Source of the DNA: Piper betle
Taxonomy: Eukaryota > Streptophyta > Magnoliopsida > Piperales > Piperaceae
Assembly: GCA_033002965.1 (NCBI GenBank)
Contig: JAURVB010012588.1
Span: 1 to 64,000 of the forward strand
Reading direction: 5' to 3'
DNA length: 64,000 bases
The notes below the pieces were generated by a model that saw only the letters and a list, made by a program, of their open reading frames with translations, searched no databases and was not told where the DNA came from. Shown piece by piece: positions 44,952-56,900 of the stretch (positions within the stretch are counted from its first letter, which is position 1; each line of letters opens with the position of its first letter). The translations under genes and the position numbers were made by a program.

Positions 44952-47900
44952 TGTAAAACCCACGATTCGAGTTAGGGTTTTATATTCAGAACCGGTCGGG
45001 TCGACCGTTATTTTTTTCGAGTTGAGTCAGTTTCAGGACACGTGTACCGAGCCGATGCCAGTCGCGTGTATGAGCTATGAGGGTCATGCGTACCCAAGTA
45101 TATGATGATAACGTCATGAAGACAGCAGAACAGAATGAGTTATCAGATATATGAGAGTATGCCAGTCATTTTTTTATTATTCTTATATATAGTGGATCGT
45201 AGCATTAGTATTAGGCTGTTTACCGCGTTAGGACGCGTTCGGGCAGTCTGGGTGGGTTGTTAGTCATAGAGCATATCATTATAATATTGTGGTGTTGTTT
45301 GATTTTACGGGATTTTTCCCGATTTTTATGAATTTTTTTACGATTTAATATGACCTAGTTACTATATTTGACTCGAGCCGGAGACGAGTCAAGTCTTAAT
45401 TACAAGTTTGCCACCCAACCTTTCTTCTTCACGACGACCTTTTCTCCCCACGCCCAAACCCTCGTGCCGCGCCGCCCCTGTTCGCGCGCCACTGCCGCCG
45501 CTGTCGGCGCCGCCCGGCCGTCGACCGACGCCGCCCAGCTCGGCGACGACGTCGCCCTGCCGCCCCGACCAGGCCCGGCCACCATCGGGCCGCCGCGACG
45601 CCGGAATCGCCACGCCTAGCGCCGCGGCTGCGTTTGGTCGCGTCGCCGATTCGGTCGCCGGCGACCGTCGCAGCCGTCATCCAGTGGTCGCCTCAGCACC
45701 ACCGACCACCCAGCGACCCTCCCCGACCGGAACGGAGGGCATCGCCGCCCTGGCCGGCCGGATTTAGCGACCCAACGCCGCCGCTCTGTTTTAGCTGTTT
45801 TCCGGCGAGCCGCCTCCTCCGTTGGCCGCGTCGACCTCGTAGATGAGTCGGGCTCGTCGAGCCGGTTCCGAGGGTACCCTACATGACCCCTATCCAGCTA
45901 GTAGATACCACCGGCAATGGTTGCCGGAAAACCACCGGAAGTCGCCGGAAAACCGCCAGCAACTGCCGGAAAACCGCCGGAAAATCGGAATTTCTGGAAT
46001 TCGCCGGAATTCACCGGATCTTCCGCGGGGCTCACCCGGTGGAGCCCGATCGAGCTTTGGACGCCGAGGAGCGCCGAATTCGAGCTCCGAGGCGCGCGAC
46101 GGAACCCTAACCGTCGCCGATTGCCGACGACGTGAGGTATAATTACCTCCGATTGATTTCTTTAAAATTGATTATGATTGTTAGTATAACATGCTAGAAT
46201 TAAATAATTGTCATGATAAACATATGAGTATGAGTGTAGTGATGATTGCATGATGCAATTAATTGAGAATGAATAGGGAGTGATTTAATGAGGTAGATCG
46301 AGTTGAGCATGATAATTGTGTGTGATGTGATTAATGACTAATTAGGGATGAAATGATAAGTTACATGATGAGATTAAGTGTGAATGAAGGTTCAGCGATC
46401 TAATGAGGTAGGAGTCTCAGCATGATAAGTGATCAGGACGTAACTTTGAAAAACACAATAAAATTGGTATGACTAGGATGAGTTAGAATTATTTAAATTT
46501 ATGATTATTTAACTATTGCTGGATGTTGATGATTGAATTGTGATTGATGTTCATTGTGTTTGATGCATCATTTAGTTAGCGGGCGTTAGTATTTAGTTTT
46601 GATGTGTAGGTGCGGAGTAGGAGCTCGCCGCCTAGGCGCGATGACACGCTTGGAGCTTCTACCAGGTCCGTTTAGGACTCGTCTTGTTTTACGCTTTTCT
46701 ATTGTATGTTTATGTTATTATTTGCAGGACGGGTTAAGTGGTGTTTTATTGGATCCCACTTAACTCGGGTCATTTAACCGAATATTTTCCGGATTAATAA
46801 CCCCTCGAGGATGAGATCCCTCGAGGATGATTTCGAAAACAAGATCCACCACAAGTTGCCTTCGGGCCTATTATATGAATCCCTTCCCAGGCCTATATAT
46901 ATAGTTTTATCGAGTTTTCAGTGAGACGAGAGATGGAGAAACCGACTGCACGTACCATGCAGAGGATGCCGTGACAGTCAAAGCGGGCTCTGGATTAGTG
47001 CCAGCGGACTGTTCCATTCCCGAGGGATCCTGACAACTCCGCGTTTGAGTTCCTCACACCCGGAGAACGTGGAGGTTTACGGGTACTGTTTAGTACAGCG
47101 CATGTCCGGACTTGTGGTTCAAAGGGTACTAAAGGCGACTGCCTGAGAGTACTCGGCCTTCGTGCTCAAGGCCAGGAGAAATATGGAGGTAAGGAGAGGG
47201 CTTAGGATAAAGTTTCACGAGAAGTACTGAAAAAGAAGTGCTGAGAGTAGCACAGTACAGCAGCAGAGCAGTAAGTTCGGGATGCTACCGGGTCTGCAGC
47301 CCAGTGGCTCCTCAGTAGTGCCCTTCAGAGTGTTCTTGAGGAAGTATGATGGTTTTCTTTCATATGAGAGTTTGCTCTCATAGCCAGCTTGTTATAGTTA
47401 TTTTATTTTCCGGACCAGTAACACTTGTTACTGACGTGTTTCTTATACTATATGTAGGTAATAATCACGAGTTGGAGGAGCCAGCTTGGACGGAGGAGCA
47501 ATGAGGTCTTGTGCACACACATGTTAGATTTCTGAATGTTTAATTTTGTGTTATTATGTTATTATATTGTGAATGACATGATTCAAATGCATGAGACATG
47601 ATATGATATGAATGAAATGATCAGAGTAGCGCAGCAAAAGTGTGATGGGTTAGGACCCAAAGTTCGAGAATGATGAATATAATAGATTAGATGTATGTGT
47701 GAATGCTATTGTTGCTATACGTATATATGTTTGAATATATGTATTTTGACAGGGTGGACCCTAATTGCATTTTTAGGGGAAATTCTGTCCCTTTTATTTT
47801 ATAATTTTCACTAATTTTGATCGTAATTGTGTTGGTGTGAAGTTTAGAATTGCATGTCATTCATGTAGTACCATGTTAGGATTTTATGAATTTATTCATT

Positions 47901-48040
47901 CATGATAGGATCGTATCTTCATCTTAAGACGCCGAGATTGGATCCGTATGAGTTAGGTTCAGGTTAGCCGACCTAACCGGGGCCTGTAACATGCCGGTTC
48001 GGTTCACGAGCGTGAACCGGATTTGGGGTGTTACAGTTAC
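44947..48040 (+). mobile_element. Solo LTR, family B copy 1, with GTTAC target duplications
   Basis: LTR 44952-48035 (3084 bp), TGTAAAACCCACG...GGGGTGTTACA, flanked by GTTAC at 44947-44951 and 48036-48040. It is inserted exactly in the Athila primer-binding site. No primer site or polypurine tract of its own is inside. Structure: AT-rich start, CpG-rich block (45440-46140) with repeated GCCGGAAAACCGCC words, a GTGAGGTATAATT site (46133), long AT-rich part, and paired blocks near 46850 (CCACAAGTTGCCTTCGGGCC). Confidence 0.92.
45900..46010. repeat. GCCGGAAAA short tandem words in family B LTR
   Basis: GCCGGAAAAC and ACCGGAAGTC variants recur about seven times (45920-46010). They create open frames in all three plus frames, which I attribute to composition. 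Confidence 0.7.
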
Positions 48041-49440
48041 CCGGGATTTGCTTTGGTTTTATCTTTGTTGATATCTATTTTTTTTAGAAACTTATTTCAT
48101 TTGTGTTTTTAGGTACTGTATGCAAGAAAGCCAATTAGAAGGACAATTCCTTTTGACCCAAAAATGAAAGGATTTGCTTAAGGATTGGACGAGAGCGAAG
48201 GCAAGCCATGGCTCGGAACTTTAACCAACAAAATTTTGAGAATCATAATTTTGGAGAACAAGTTGCTAACTATAATCTTGGCAATCAAAACTAGGTAGGA
48301 CAAAACCCAATCGAGCAAGCCTTTATAAGCCAGAACATGGGTAATTAAGAGTGGCCAACACATCAAAATTGAGTAGGAGCATGACAACAACAAATCATTG
48401 GCAGAACTAGCTCTAGCACAGTTGGATGACTTTAGTCTCAGTATAGTGAGACCACAGATTCTAGTTGACAACTTTGAGCTAAATCCTAAGATATTTAAAA
48501 TGTTGCAATCCGTGGCACAATTCAATGGACTGCCTGGTGAGGATCCATATATGCATGTGTAGAACTTTTTAGCAATTTGTGAAGATGCAATTAGACTAAT
48601 AATGTTTCCATTTTTTAAGTGGAGCAGTCAGACTATGGTTCCATTCATTGGTGCCCAACTCATTGGTGCCCAACTCAATCACTGCTTGGGAGGAAATGAC
48701 AAGAAAGTTCCTCTTGAAATATTTTCCACCATCCCATATAGTACAGTTCATAAATGAGATTACTTTATTTGTTTAAATAGAGAATGAATCCTCTTATGGT
48801 ACATGAGAGAGATTTAATGACCTACTGGGAAAGTGTCTTTATCATGGGATTCAACCATGAGTTCAGATTCAAACCTTTTACAATGGGTTAATGAGCCAAA
48901 CCAAGTCTATTGTTGATGCTATAGCAAGAGGTTCCATCATGACAGAGATCTATGATGAAGCTTATGAGCTAATAGAGAAGCTAGCTTTCAATCATCATCA
49001 GATGATGTATGAAAGGACAACAAGAAGAAATGTGTTAGGTGTTATACAAATATATGCTTCTAATGCCCTAACAGCATAAATGGAGGCATTGAGCAAAACA
49101 GATGCCGAACCTTGAGAACAAGACTTCAAGTCCATGCCCCAGTAGCACAAGTGTCCTCCGATTTTTGTGGAAATGACAATTTATGGGAGCAATGTCCATT
49201 GCAAATAGAGACAACCAACTTCACAGGTAATTACAACAGGAATCAGAACAACCCATACTCCAAAACTTATAATCCAGGTTGGAAAACCCATCCAAATTTC
49301 GAATAGGGAGGAAATCAAGCAGGTAGTCAGAAACCTCAAGCTCAAGCGCTAGCACCACCAGGATTTAAAGCTTAGGCACAAAATAGGATGCAACCACCTG
49401 CTTAAAAGAATATGTCAACGGAAGACATGTATATGTAGTT
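48041..49440 (+). pseudogene. Athila/Tat gag, degenerate
   Basis: From about 48420 the frame reads R-P-Q-I-L-V-D-N-F-E-L-N-P and F-N-G-L-P-G-E-D-P (to 48560), a conserved start of the capsid region in the Athila/Tat gag family. It continues, after stops, with I-V-D-A-I-A-R-G-S-I-M and D-E-A-Y-E-L-I-E-K-L-A (48906-48990). A decayed zinc knuckle follows (D-F-C-G-N-D-N-L-W-E-Q-C-P, 49160-49200) and the lineage motif N-N-P-Y-S-K-T-Y-N-P-G-W (49247-49280). At least a dozen stops and shifts are present. A 17-bp tandem duplication (CATTGGTGCCCAACTCA, about 48644-48677) adds one. Gag would form the particle and bind RNA. Confidence 0.88.
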
Positions 49441-50223
49441 TATGCAAACTCAGCAACAATAAATGCAAACCCAACAAGCTTCCATCATAGTGAACTAATT
49501 GGGATAATTGTCAAGTGCTTTAAACAATTGTCCACCTTGTAGATTCCCAAGTAACACACAAATACCAAGAATGGAAGAGTGTAATGACTGCAAGGCAATC
49601 AAGTTGAGAAGTGGAAAGGAACTGCCTGATCATTACAAAAATTAGAAGCCAGATAAAAATGAAGAAAAAGGAAGCCCATGCATGGAAGAAAGAAATGAAG
49701 ATGGATAGGTGGAGGTGCAGAAACAAATTCCTCAACCTGAATCCACAAGGTATATTCCCAAGTTTCCTTATCCACAGAGGCAACAATTGAGCAAGTTGAA
49801 TCAGAAGTTCCAAGAATTTGTCAATATTTTTAGAAAGTTAACCATCAACATCCTATTTGTTGAGGCATTGGAGCAAATGTATAACTATGCAAGGTTTATG
49901 AAGTAGTTTTTGTCCAATAAAAAAAAGCTAGAGGAGTTTCAAACAAGGATCCAAGGAGGTTCATTATCCCCAAAGTAGTGCAGTATTGCAAAGGAAATTA
50001 TCCCCAAGGTTTTATGGAGGTTCATTATTCCTTGCTCCATTCGATCAAATTTTTCATGGAAAGTACCGTGTGATCCAGGCACTAGCATCAACTTGATGTC
50101 GTTGTCCATTTACAACAAACTAAGGTTAAGAGAGGTAAAACCTACTACTTTGAAATTACAATTAGCTAACATGTCTTATATCTTTCCAAAGGGAGAAATT
50201 GAAACTATTTTGGTGAAGGTAGA
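49441..50223 (+). pseudogene. Athila protease region, 5' part (before nested LTR)
   Basis: Begins with a linker containing K-L-R-S-G-K-E-L (about 49601), then P-K-F-P-Y-P-Q-R, I-N-I-L-F-V-E-A-L-E-Q-M (49845-49880) and C-D-P-G-T-S-I-N-L-M-S-L-S-I (50070-50110). The latter is the aspartic protease site (D-x-G-[AT]-S-I-N) with a preceding F-x-x-P-C. The frame runs to ...I-E-T-I-L-V-K-V-D, where the solo LTR at 50224 splits it. The next residues K-F-I-F-P-A-D-F are at 53575. Confidence 0.85.
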
Positions 50224-50754
50224 TGTAAAGACCGTGGAAATTTTTTTTTTTTTAATATATTCGACTCGGGCAGGGAAGCATCCAATGTTAGAGAATTAAT
50301 ATTAATTATATTATATTCTCTACCCGGTTAAATATTTTACCTTTACCCGGTTACCCGGTTAAAGGAATTGAGTACAGGTGTTATTGTTTTTCCACAAACC
50401 CTAGCCATCATTTCATTTATAAAGGACGTCCTCCACCCTAGCCTTCATTCGCATTCTCTTCTCTTCTTCCTTGCCGGCGTGCCTTCTTCCTTGCTTAGGT
50501 ATTCTTCCTATCTCCCTCTTCTTAATTTTCTTTCATGCATATTTTAATTTGATAATAAGCTTTATAATCGTGAGGATTAAAAGTTTAAAATCAATAAGAA
50601 AACAAATATAATTTTACACCGGAGAAACTAAAATTGCCGACGAGCGTCCCCTGTTTCGGCGAAATGGGAAAGCACAGGCAAGGTCGCCGGAAAGTGGTGG
50701 TGAGGGTCGTTCCGACGTCGGACGATGATCATACCCTCTTCATCGATCAGTGTA

Positions 50755-50772
50755 GGGTCTGTATAGACCCGG

Positions 50773-50822
<50 letters not shown>

Positions 50823-52225
50823 TCGACTGGGTGGGATCGAACGTTGGTATCCATGAATTTATTTAAATTATTTACCCGCTATCCGGTTAATTATCAATTA
50901 CCCGGTCAAGTGGAAAGTATTAGTTAACCGGTTAAGTATTTTTACCCGGTTAAGTAAACCATACCATTTAACCGTTTAAACTAGTAAAGTGAACCGTATC
51001 ACTTACCCATTTACCCGGCAACGAAGTGTGTTTTCATAAACCCTAGGCCTTCTTTCATTTTATAAGAAGAAGGAGGGGGGGGTCATGCACATATGCTCCT
51101 TGGACAAACGCCGGCTTCCCCATTGTTTTGGTAAGTTTCTTCCTCTCTTCTTCTTAGTTTGCATGCATACGTATGATCAAAGATTATAATACAAGATAAT
51201 CATGGAAACTAAGACCTGAAATCAACAAGAAAAAGGGAGGATGTAACTGGATTAGAACCAGGAATTCACCCACGAACATAAGTTGCTGCCGTGCAGCAAT
51301 TCTTGTGTGTTTGTGATTAATTACAGCAACAAGTCATAATCTTTTGCTAATCAGTTGCTGCATCAACGTCCTTACTCATGTTGTAGTAATTAAAGGTGAG
51401 ATTTCATAGAATTTACAGCCAAGAATGGTAGCACGTCCTGCTGAAATTGCCAAGGATGGTAGCACGTCCTGCTGAATTGCAGCAACAGCACCATGGCGTT
51501 TGTGTCACGACCAGTTGCATATACCACGCTGTAGGGTAGTGTTTCTCTTCTTCTGGGCGTTGGGTTGTTGTGCGGGAAGAAGGGGACGCGTGGGGCGGTG
51601 CTGCTGGCCACGTCTGAGTCGCCATAGCAGCAGGTCGAGGTCGCCATGGCTGCTGGTTCGTCGTTGTGGTGGTGCAGTCGCCCTTTGATTGTTGCTGCTA
51701 ATTTGGTTGCTAGGAAAGGGAGACAATGGGTGAAGGATAGGATCTAGATTTTGGTCGAAAGAGAAGAGCTTGGTGCTGGTTTTGGGTGAAGAGAAGAATG
51801 GTGACGGGAAGAAGAAGAAGAAGAAGAAGAAGATGAATGGCAGTTTTGTAATTTCGGGTTGACTTGATATAGGTTGAGTTAAAAATCATAATAATAATAC
51901 CAACTCGTGTTAAAATCATTGAAATAATTAATTTAAAGGAATATGAGTTAAGTGGTCATAATAATAAATTTATAAATTATTACATGAAATTAATAAATTT
52001 CGATCACGATAAACTGTAATTAATTAATCGGCTGATTAAAAGCAATTAACTTAAATTGAAGGGTTATGAGGAAACGGTCTAAGACTGTGGGGTTTTATTA
52101 TAAGTTATGATTTCTAATAATGTTTGACATAATTTCTTGGGACATAATTGCTTTAATTTTGAGAAACATCTAGCCAGTTAGGCCCACAATATTATCATGA
52201 AAAATGGCGGGTCGTTACAGGGTCG
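50755..52225 (+). mobile_element. Solo LTR, family C, nested in family A, with GGGTC duplications
   Basis: LTR 50760-52220 (1461 bp), TGTATAGACCCGGG...CGGGTCGTTACA, flanked by GGGTC at 50755-50759 and 52221-52225. Rejoining the flanks restores GTGTAGGGTCGATCT, as in the other family A copies (ACTGATCG and AGATCGACCCTACAC in reverse at 37299). It carries an (AT)n run, a TTGGTAAGTTTC donor-like site (51127), a GAA run near 51808 and the GGAAACGGTCTAAGACTGT block (52070). Confidence 0.92.
50774..50815. repeat. (AT)n microsatellite, about 20 units
   Basis: Uninterrupted AT dinucleotides 14 bp inside the family C LTR, followed by ATGTATATATTCG. Any open frame through it gives alternating Ile-Tyr and is not a protein. 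Confidence 0.95.
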
Positions 52226-52859
52226 ATCTCACGGGTGTGGATGCCGACCTGGGGTGGGAAATGACCAAAAATAGTAACAGCAGCAAAAACAGGGGCGATG
52301 GCGGTGGGGGAAGAAATCTGGCCGCCCTAGGTGGCGACGGGTTCCAATAGGGCCGAGGAAGGTAGATAGGTGGTCGAGCGTGACGAGGTGACCACCCAAT
52401 TGAGGCGGCGACGCTCGCCGGCGGTGGAATCGCCACCGCAAGCGTGCCGCTAGGAGGGCGATGCGGGCGTCGCCACTGCATGGCAGGGCTGGTCGACGAC
52501 GATTGACGGCGACCTGAGGTGGTCGACGGCGGTGGCGGCTGGAGCGCGCTTGGAGTCGGGAACAGAGCTCGATGGGGTAGTTGAAGAAGAAGAAGAAGGG
52601 CGGTGGCAATTCTGTAAATACTAGTTGACTCGATACCGACTCGAGTTAAAAATAATACAAATGCGTAATAAATCTTTAAAAATAATTAACAGGTTATAGG
52701 GTAAAGTTACTAAACTAATTAGTTATTGGACGAAGTCGACATGGACATAAGTAATAAAAAAGAAATACGGTAATGAGAAACTGTCGATAATTAATCGGCG
52801 TAATAAAAGCGATTAGATTAAATCGGATGGTTATAAGTGATTAATAAATAAAGATGTTA

Positions 52860-53130
52860 CCTTTACCATATTAAATTTAATATTAGGTAAATAAAGTGAT
52901 TATTTTAACCTCAAGATGAATTGGGGGACCATGACAAATCTCAAGATGAATTGGGAGACCACCTAATCTCAGGATGTGCTGGGAGACAATTTTAACCTCA
53001 ATATGAATTGGGGAACCATGACTAATCTCAAGATGAATTGGGAGACCACCTAATCTCAGAATGAGCTGGGAGTCGACTTCTACTAATCCCAGAATAACCG
53101 GAGAGACAAATTACTAATCTTAGATGACCT
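52860..53130 (+). repeat. Degenerate tandem words in family A LTR
   Basis: CTCAAGATGAATTGGGAGAC and variants (AATCTCAGGATGTGCTGGGAG) recur about seven times at 29-40 bp spacing between 52910 and 53130. The reverse complement of the same words occurs at 61415-61505 in the minus-strand family A copy. Confidence 0.75.
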
Positions 53131-53569
53131 GAGGGATAAATAATCTTTGTTTGTGTAATAATAGTAATAATAACTAGTGAAATGATAATAGGGATTATAT
53201 TGACTTGTTTCATTTAATTATGCGGCTTAGTGGTTTTATCACTAACGCGAATTTGCCTTCGCAGGTGAGCAGCTTTGGGACTAAAGAATAGAAGTGTGGT
53301 TGGTGGTTCTTTTACCAACCCAGATATGGTGAATCGATAATAAAGTTGGACTTCCTTACTATTCTCTTATGTTATAAATGTGGCTATGGGAAACGGTCCG
53401 AGACTGTGGGACGGTTATTTTAAATTTTAAAGAACATGATTTATTGTTATGTTTCATTTTATATGTTGTGAGACATAATTGCTATATTCTAGTCCATGTT
53501 CTAGAATATTACCGTTACATCAATTATATTTTTAAGTAACACCCAGTCCGATTCGGGCGGGTCATTACA

Positions 53570-54170
53570 GTAGACAAGTTCATCTTCCCAGCTGACTTTG
53601 TGATATTCGACATGGAAGAAGACAAGGATGTTCCAATCATAATGGGACGAGCATTTCTTGTAATAGGGAGAACCCTAATAGATGTGGTAGCCAGAGAGCT
53701 GATTATGACGGTGAACAATGAAGAAGTAGTGTTCAAGATCTTCCAGGCTATGGAATACCCTAAATCAGCTGATGATTGTTTTGCAGTCAATATCATTTAA
53801 CAAACAGTCACAGAAGTTCAGGAGAGAAGCTAATTTTCATATCCTCTTGAACACATACCGACCACCAATGACATAAACGAGGAAGAAGAAGATCTTACCG
53901 AGTTGATGGGCTTGGCTAGACAACCAATCAAGCAACATTGAACGAAGTAAGCAGTCAGAGCCCTTGCTAGCATAGGATTCAAAGCCAAAGATAAAACATT
54001 CCATCATTTATCAATCCTCCAAAGCTACAGTTGAAGCCGTGCCAGAGCACCTTAAGTATGCATTTCCTTCACAACCTAATGGTCTTCCTAAAATTCGTTT
54101 TGCATCAATCACATCTTTGCAGGAAGACATATTACTAAGAGTCCTAAGAGATCATCATTTGTGCATTGGA
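53570..54170 (+). pseudogene. Athila protease, 3' part, and linker to RT
   Basis: Continues the protease frame after the solo LTR: K-F-I-F-P-A-D-F, D-M-E-E-D-K-D-V-P-I-I-M-G-R-A-F (53608-53655), G-R-T-L-I-D-V, then E-V-V-F-K-I-F-Q-A-M (53723-53752) and a stop at 53798. The block D-V-P-I-I-M-G-R is the second conserved part of retropepsin-like proteases. The 5' part ends at 50218, so the two halves join perfectly if the LTR and one GTAGA are removed. Confidence 0.88.
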
Positions 54171-55390
54171 TAGATACTTGCCAACATCCGAGGCAATGGC
54201 CCAAATGTTTGCATCCACAAAATTCTACTGGAAGAAGGATACAAGCCAACTGTTGAGCAACAAATATGACTCAACCCTATAATGAAGGAGGCAGTGAAGA
54301 AGGAGATACTCAAGTGCCTGGATGCTGGAATCCTCTATCCAATTGCTGATAGTTCAAGGGTCAGCCCTGTCCAATGTGTTCTAATGAAAGGAGGAATAAT
54401 TGTTGTGCCCAATTAGAATAACGAGCTAATTCCTTCTAGAGTAGTCATTGGATGGAGAGTGTGTATGGACTATAGGAAGCTAGAAAAAGGCACAAGAAAA
54501 TGCCATTCTCCTTTACTATTCATTGACTAGATGCTAGATAGATTGCCCAAACAAGAATACTATTGTTCCTTATGGTTATTCTGGATACAACCAAATAGCA
54601 ATCTATCCTAAATATCAAGAGAAGACTACATTCACATGACCATATGAAACATTTTCCTTAAGAAAGATGCCTTTTGGACTGTGCAATTTTCCAGGAACAT
54701 TTTAAAGATATTCATGGATGATTTTTTAGTATTTGTAAATACCTTTGACCAGTGCATAGAGATTTTAGACAAATTCCTATCTAGATAAGAATGTTCCAAC
54801 CTAGTTTCGAACTAGGAGAAATGTCACATCATGGTAACTGAAGAAATTATTCTAGGACAAAGAGTCTCAAGCAAAGGCCTGGAGGTGGAAAAAGAAAAAG
54901 TAGAGGTAATTGAGAAGCTGTTACCACTAACCAATGTCAAGGGAATAAGAAACTTCCTAGACCATGTTGGATGTTATAGGAGGTTTATAAAAGACTTGTC
55001 AAAAATTGCAAAACCACTTTGCAATTTATTTGAAAAAGATTCAGCTTTCAACTTTCATGAAATTGTCTAGAGGCATTTAAATGATTGAAGGAAAAGCTCA
55101 TTTATACTCCCATCATTACTTCACAAGACTAGCCACAACCATTTGAGTTAATGTGTGATGCAAGTGACTATGGCATTGGTGTTGTCTTGGGCCAGCACAT
55201 CAATAATGTCTTCCATACCATTTATTATGCCATTAAAGCAATGAATACGAGTCAATTAATTTACACTAGTATAGAAAAGAAATTATTGGCTGTAGTATAT
55301 GCTGTAGATAAATTTACATCATACTTGATGGATACTGATGTAATAGTTCATATAGACCACTCAGCTTTGAAGTACCTACTACGATAGAAG
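54171..55390 (+). pseudogene. Athila reverse transcriptase and RNase H, degenerate
   Basis: RT: H-K-I-L-L-E-E-G-Y-K-P (54219-54250), K-C-L-D-A-G-I-L-Y-P-I, C-M-D-Y-R-K-L (54465), D-R-L-P-K-Q-E-Y-Y (54538), catalytic box F-M-D-D-F (54711-54725), K-C-H-I-M-V-T-E-E-I-I-L-G (54817-54857) and F-L-D-H-V-G-C-Y-R-R-F-I (54953-54990). RNase H: M-C-D-A-S-D-Y-G-I-G-V-V-L-G (55151), E-K-K-L-L-A-V-V-Y-A (55275) and H-I-D-H-S-A-L-K-Y-L (55350). Gypsy order RT-RH-IN. Stops and shifts occur in the fingers and palm parts, so it is inactive. Confidence 0.9.
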
Positions 55391-55639
55391 GAAGCCAAGA
55401 TAGGCTTATCAGATGGGTGCTGGTACTACAAGAATTTGATCAGAAAATAAGGGACAAAAAAGGTTTTGAGTGTAGTATTCGACCAATCATCTAAAATGGT
55501 AACTAAGGAAATGAAGCCAACACATTGCCTGTTCAAGAGAGCTTTTCTATTGAGCAACTTCTTTTAGGTAAGGACATCTAACTTTCCATGGTTTCAAGAT
55601 TATATGAATTTTCTTGTTGGTCAAGTTCTTCCTTTAAAT

Positions 55640-56900
55640 ATTTCACTACAACAAAAAAAATTTTTTTAGTGAAGTCAAACATTATTTTTGGGATGAACCA
55701 TATCTGTTTAAGAAATGCAGTGACCGGCTGATCAGACGATGTGCCATAGAAGAAAAAATGCCAGACATTTTATACCATTGTCATTCATCTGATTATGGAG
55801 GCCATTTTGGAAGGAAAAAGACAACCATGCATGTTTTACAATCAGGCTTTTATTGGCTAACCCTTTTTAAGGGTGTGATCTCTTTTGTGAAGCAACATGA
55901 CAAATGCCAAAGAAGTAGAAACATATCAAGGAGATGCCCTTGGATGGAATCCTAAAAGTTGAGCTTTTTGACATATGAGAATAGACATTACGGGACTATT
56001 TGTGCCATTCAACAACAACCTATACATACTGGTAAGAGTTGATTATATTTCAAAATGGGTGGAGGCACAAGCATGCCCCACCAGTGATGCTAAGGCAATG
56101 ATAAGGTTCTTGAAGAAAAGCATCTTTACAAGATTTGGAACCCCAAGAGCCATTATCAATGACAAAGGATAACACTTCTACAACAAGTCCTTTGAAACTC
56201 TATTGACTAAGTATGGAGTCAAATATAAAGTTGCAACAACATATCATCCACAAACAAGCAGACAAGCAAAAATCTCTTATCAAGAAATCAAGAGAATCTT
56301 GGAAAAAGTTGTATGTCCATCAAGAAAAGATTAGTTACTCGAATTGGATGATGCATTATGGGCTTACTGAATAATTTTTAAGACACCAATCAAAATGTCC
56401 TCTTATAGAAATGTATTTGGAAAAACATGTCACTTTACCTTTTGAACTAAATCACAAAGCATATTGGGCAATTCAAAAGTTGAACATTAATACCAAGACA
56501 TGTGGAAATAAAAGGGTTATTACAGTTGAATGAACTAGATGAACTTAGACTCAATGCATGTGAGAATGCCAAACTTTATAATGGGAAAACCAAGCTATGG
56601 CATTACAAACACATTTTGGCCAAGCACTTTGAGCCTAGACATCAGTTGTTATTGTACAATTGTAGGCTGAAGCTTTTCTACGAAAGCTTAAGTCTAGGTG
56701 ATCCTGGACTTTGTACTGAAGCTTTTCTACGAAAGCTTAAGTCTAGGTGATCTGGACTTTGTACTGTGATACAATCATTCCCACATGGTGCTATAGAAAT
56801 TAGGAATGAGAAAAATAGAAGCCAATTCAAAGTCAATGGACATAGGCTAAAGTATTATCATGGAGGAGAAGTGACCCAATTCACTTCTCCTCTACATCAA
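55640..56900 (+). pseudogene. Athila integrase, degenerate
   Basis: Zinc-binding part Y-H-C-H-S-S-D-Y-G-G-H-F-G (55773-55811) with a decayed H-D-K-C pair (55897); core R-I-D-I-T-G-L-F (55977), Y-I-S-K-W-V-E-A (56046), F-G-T-P-R-A-I-I-N-D-K-G (56136-56170) and Y-H-P-Q-T-S-R-Q-A-K (56243). The Glu usually expected after N-G-Q-A appears as Lys. C-terminal part N-E-L-D-E-L-R-L-N-A-C-E-N-A-K-L-Y (56526), F-P-H-G-A-I-E-I (56773) and the G-H-R-L-K-Y-Y end (56840). A duplication of about 49 bp at 56667-56765 interrupts it. Confidence 0.9.
56667..56765 (+). repeat. 49/50-bp tandem duplication in integrase C-terminus
   Basis: CTGAAGCTTTTCTACGAAAG plus CTTAAGTCTAGGTGATC.TGGACTTTGTA occurs twice in direct succession, differing by one base (GATCCTGG versus GATCTGG). 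As the length is not a multiple of 3 it shifts the frame. Confidence 0.92.

Larger units (their letters stand above)
50219..53574 (+). mobile_element. Solo LTR, family A, with GTAGA target duplications, split by family C
   Basis: LTR 50224-53569, TGTAAAGACCGTGG...GGGTCATTACA, flanked by GTAGA at 50219-50223 and 53570-53574. Without the nested LTR it is 1880 bp, close to the 1849 bp of 1775-3623. It has ACCCGGTTA words, an ATTTATAAAGGACG TATA box (50415), a TTAGGTATTC site (50497), the GC-rich block (50630-50755 continuing 52226-52560), the AACGCGAATTTGCC variant (53243), GGGAAACGGTCCGAGACTGT (53389) and the terminal block. Confidence 0.92.

Noticed and set aside
45368..46142. Overlapping Pro/Ala/Arg-rich frames in both directions
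   Set aside because: CpG-rich LTR leader with GCCGGAAAA words; frames on both strands have equal standing and no domain.
48178..48525. 115-residue minus-strand open frame
   Set aside because: Shadow of the plus-strand Athila gag.
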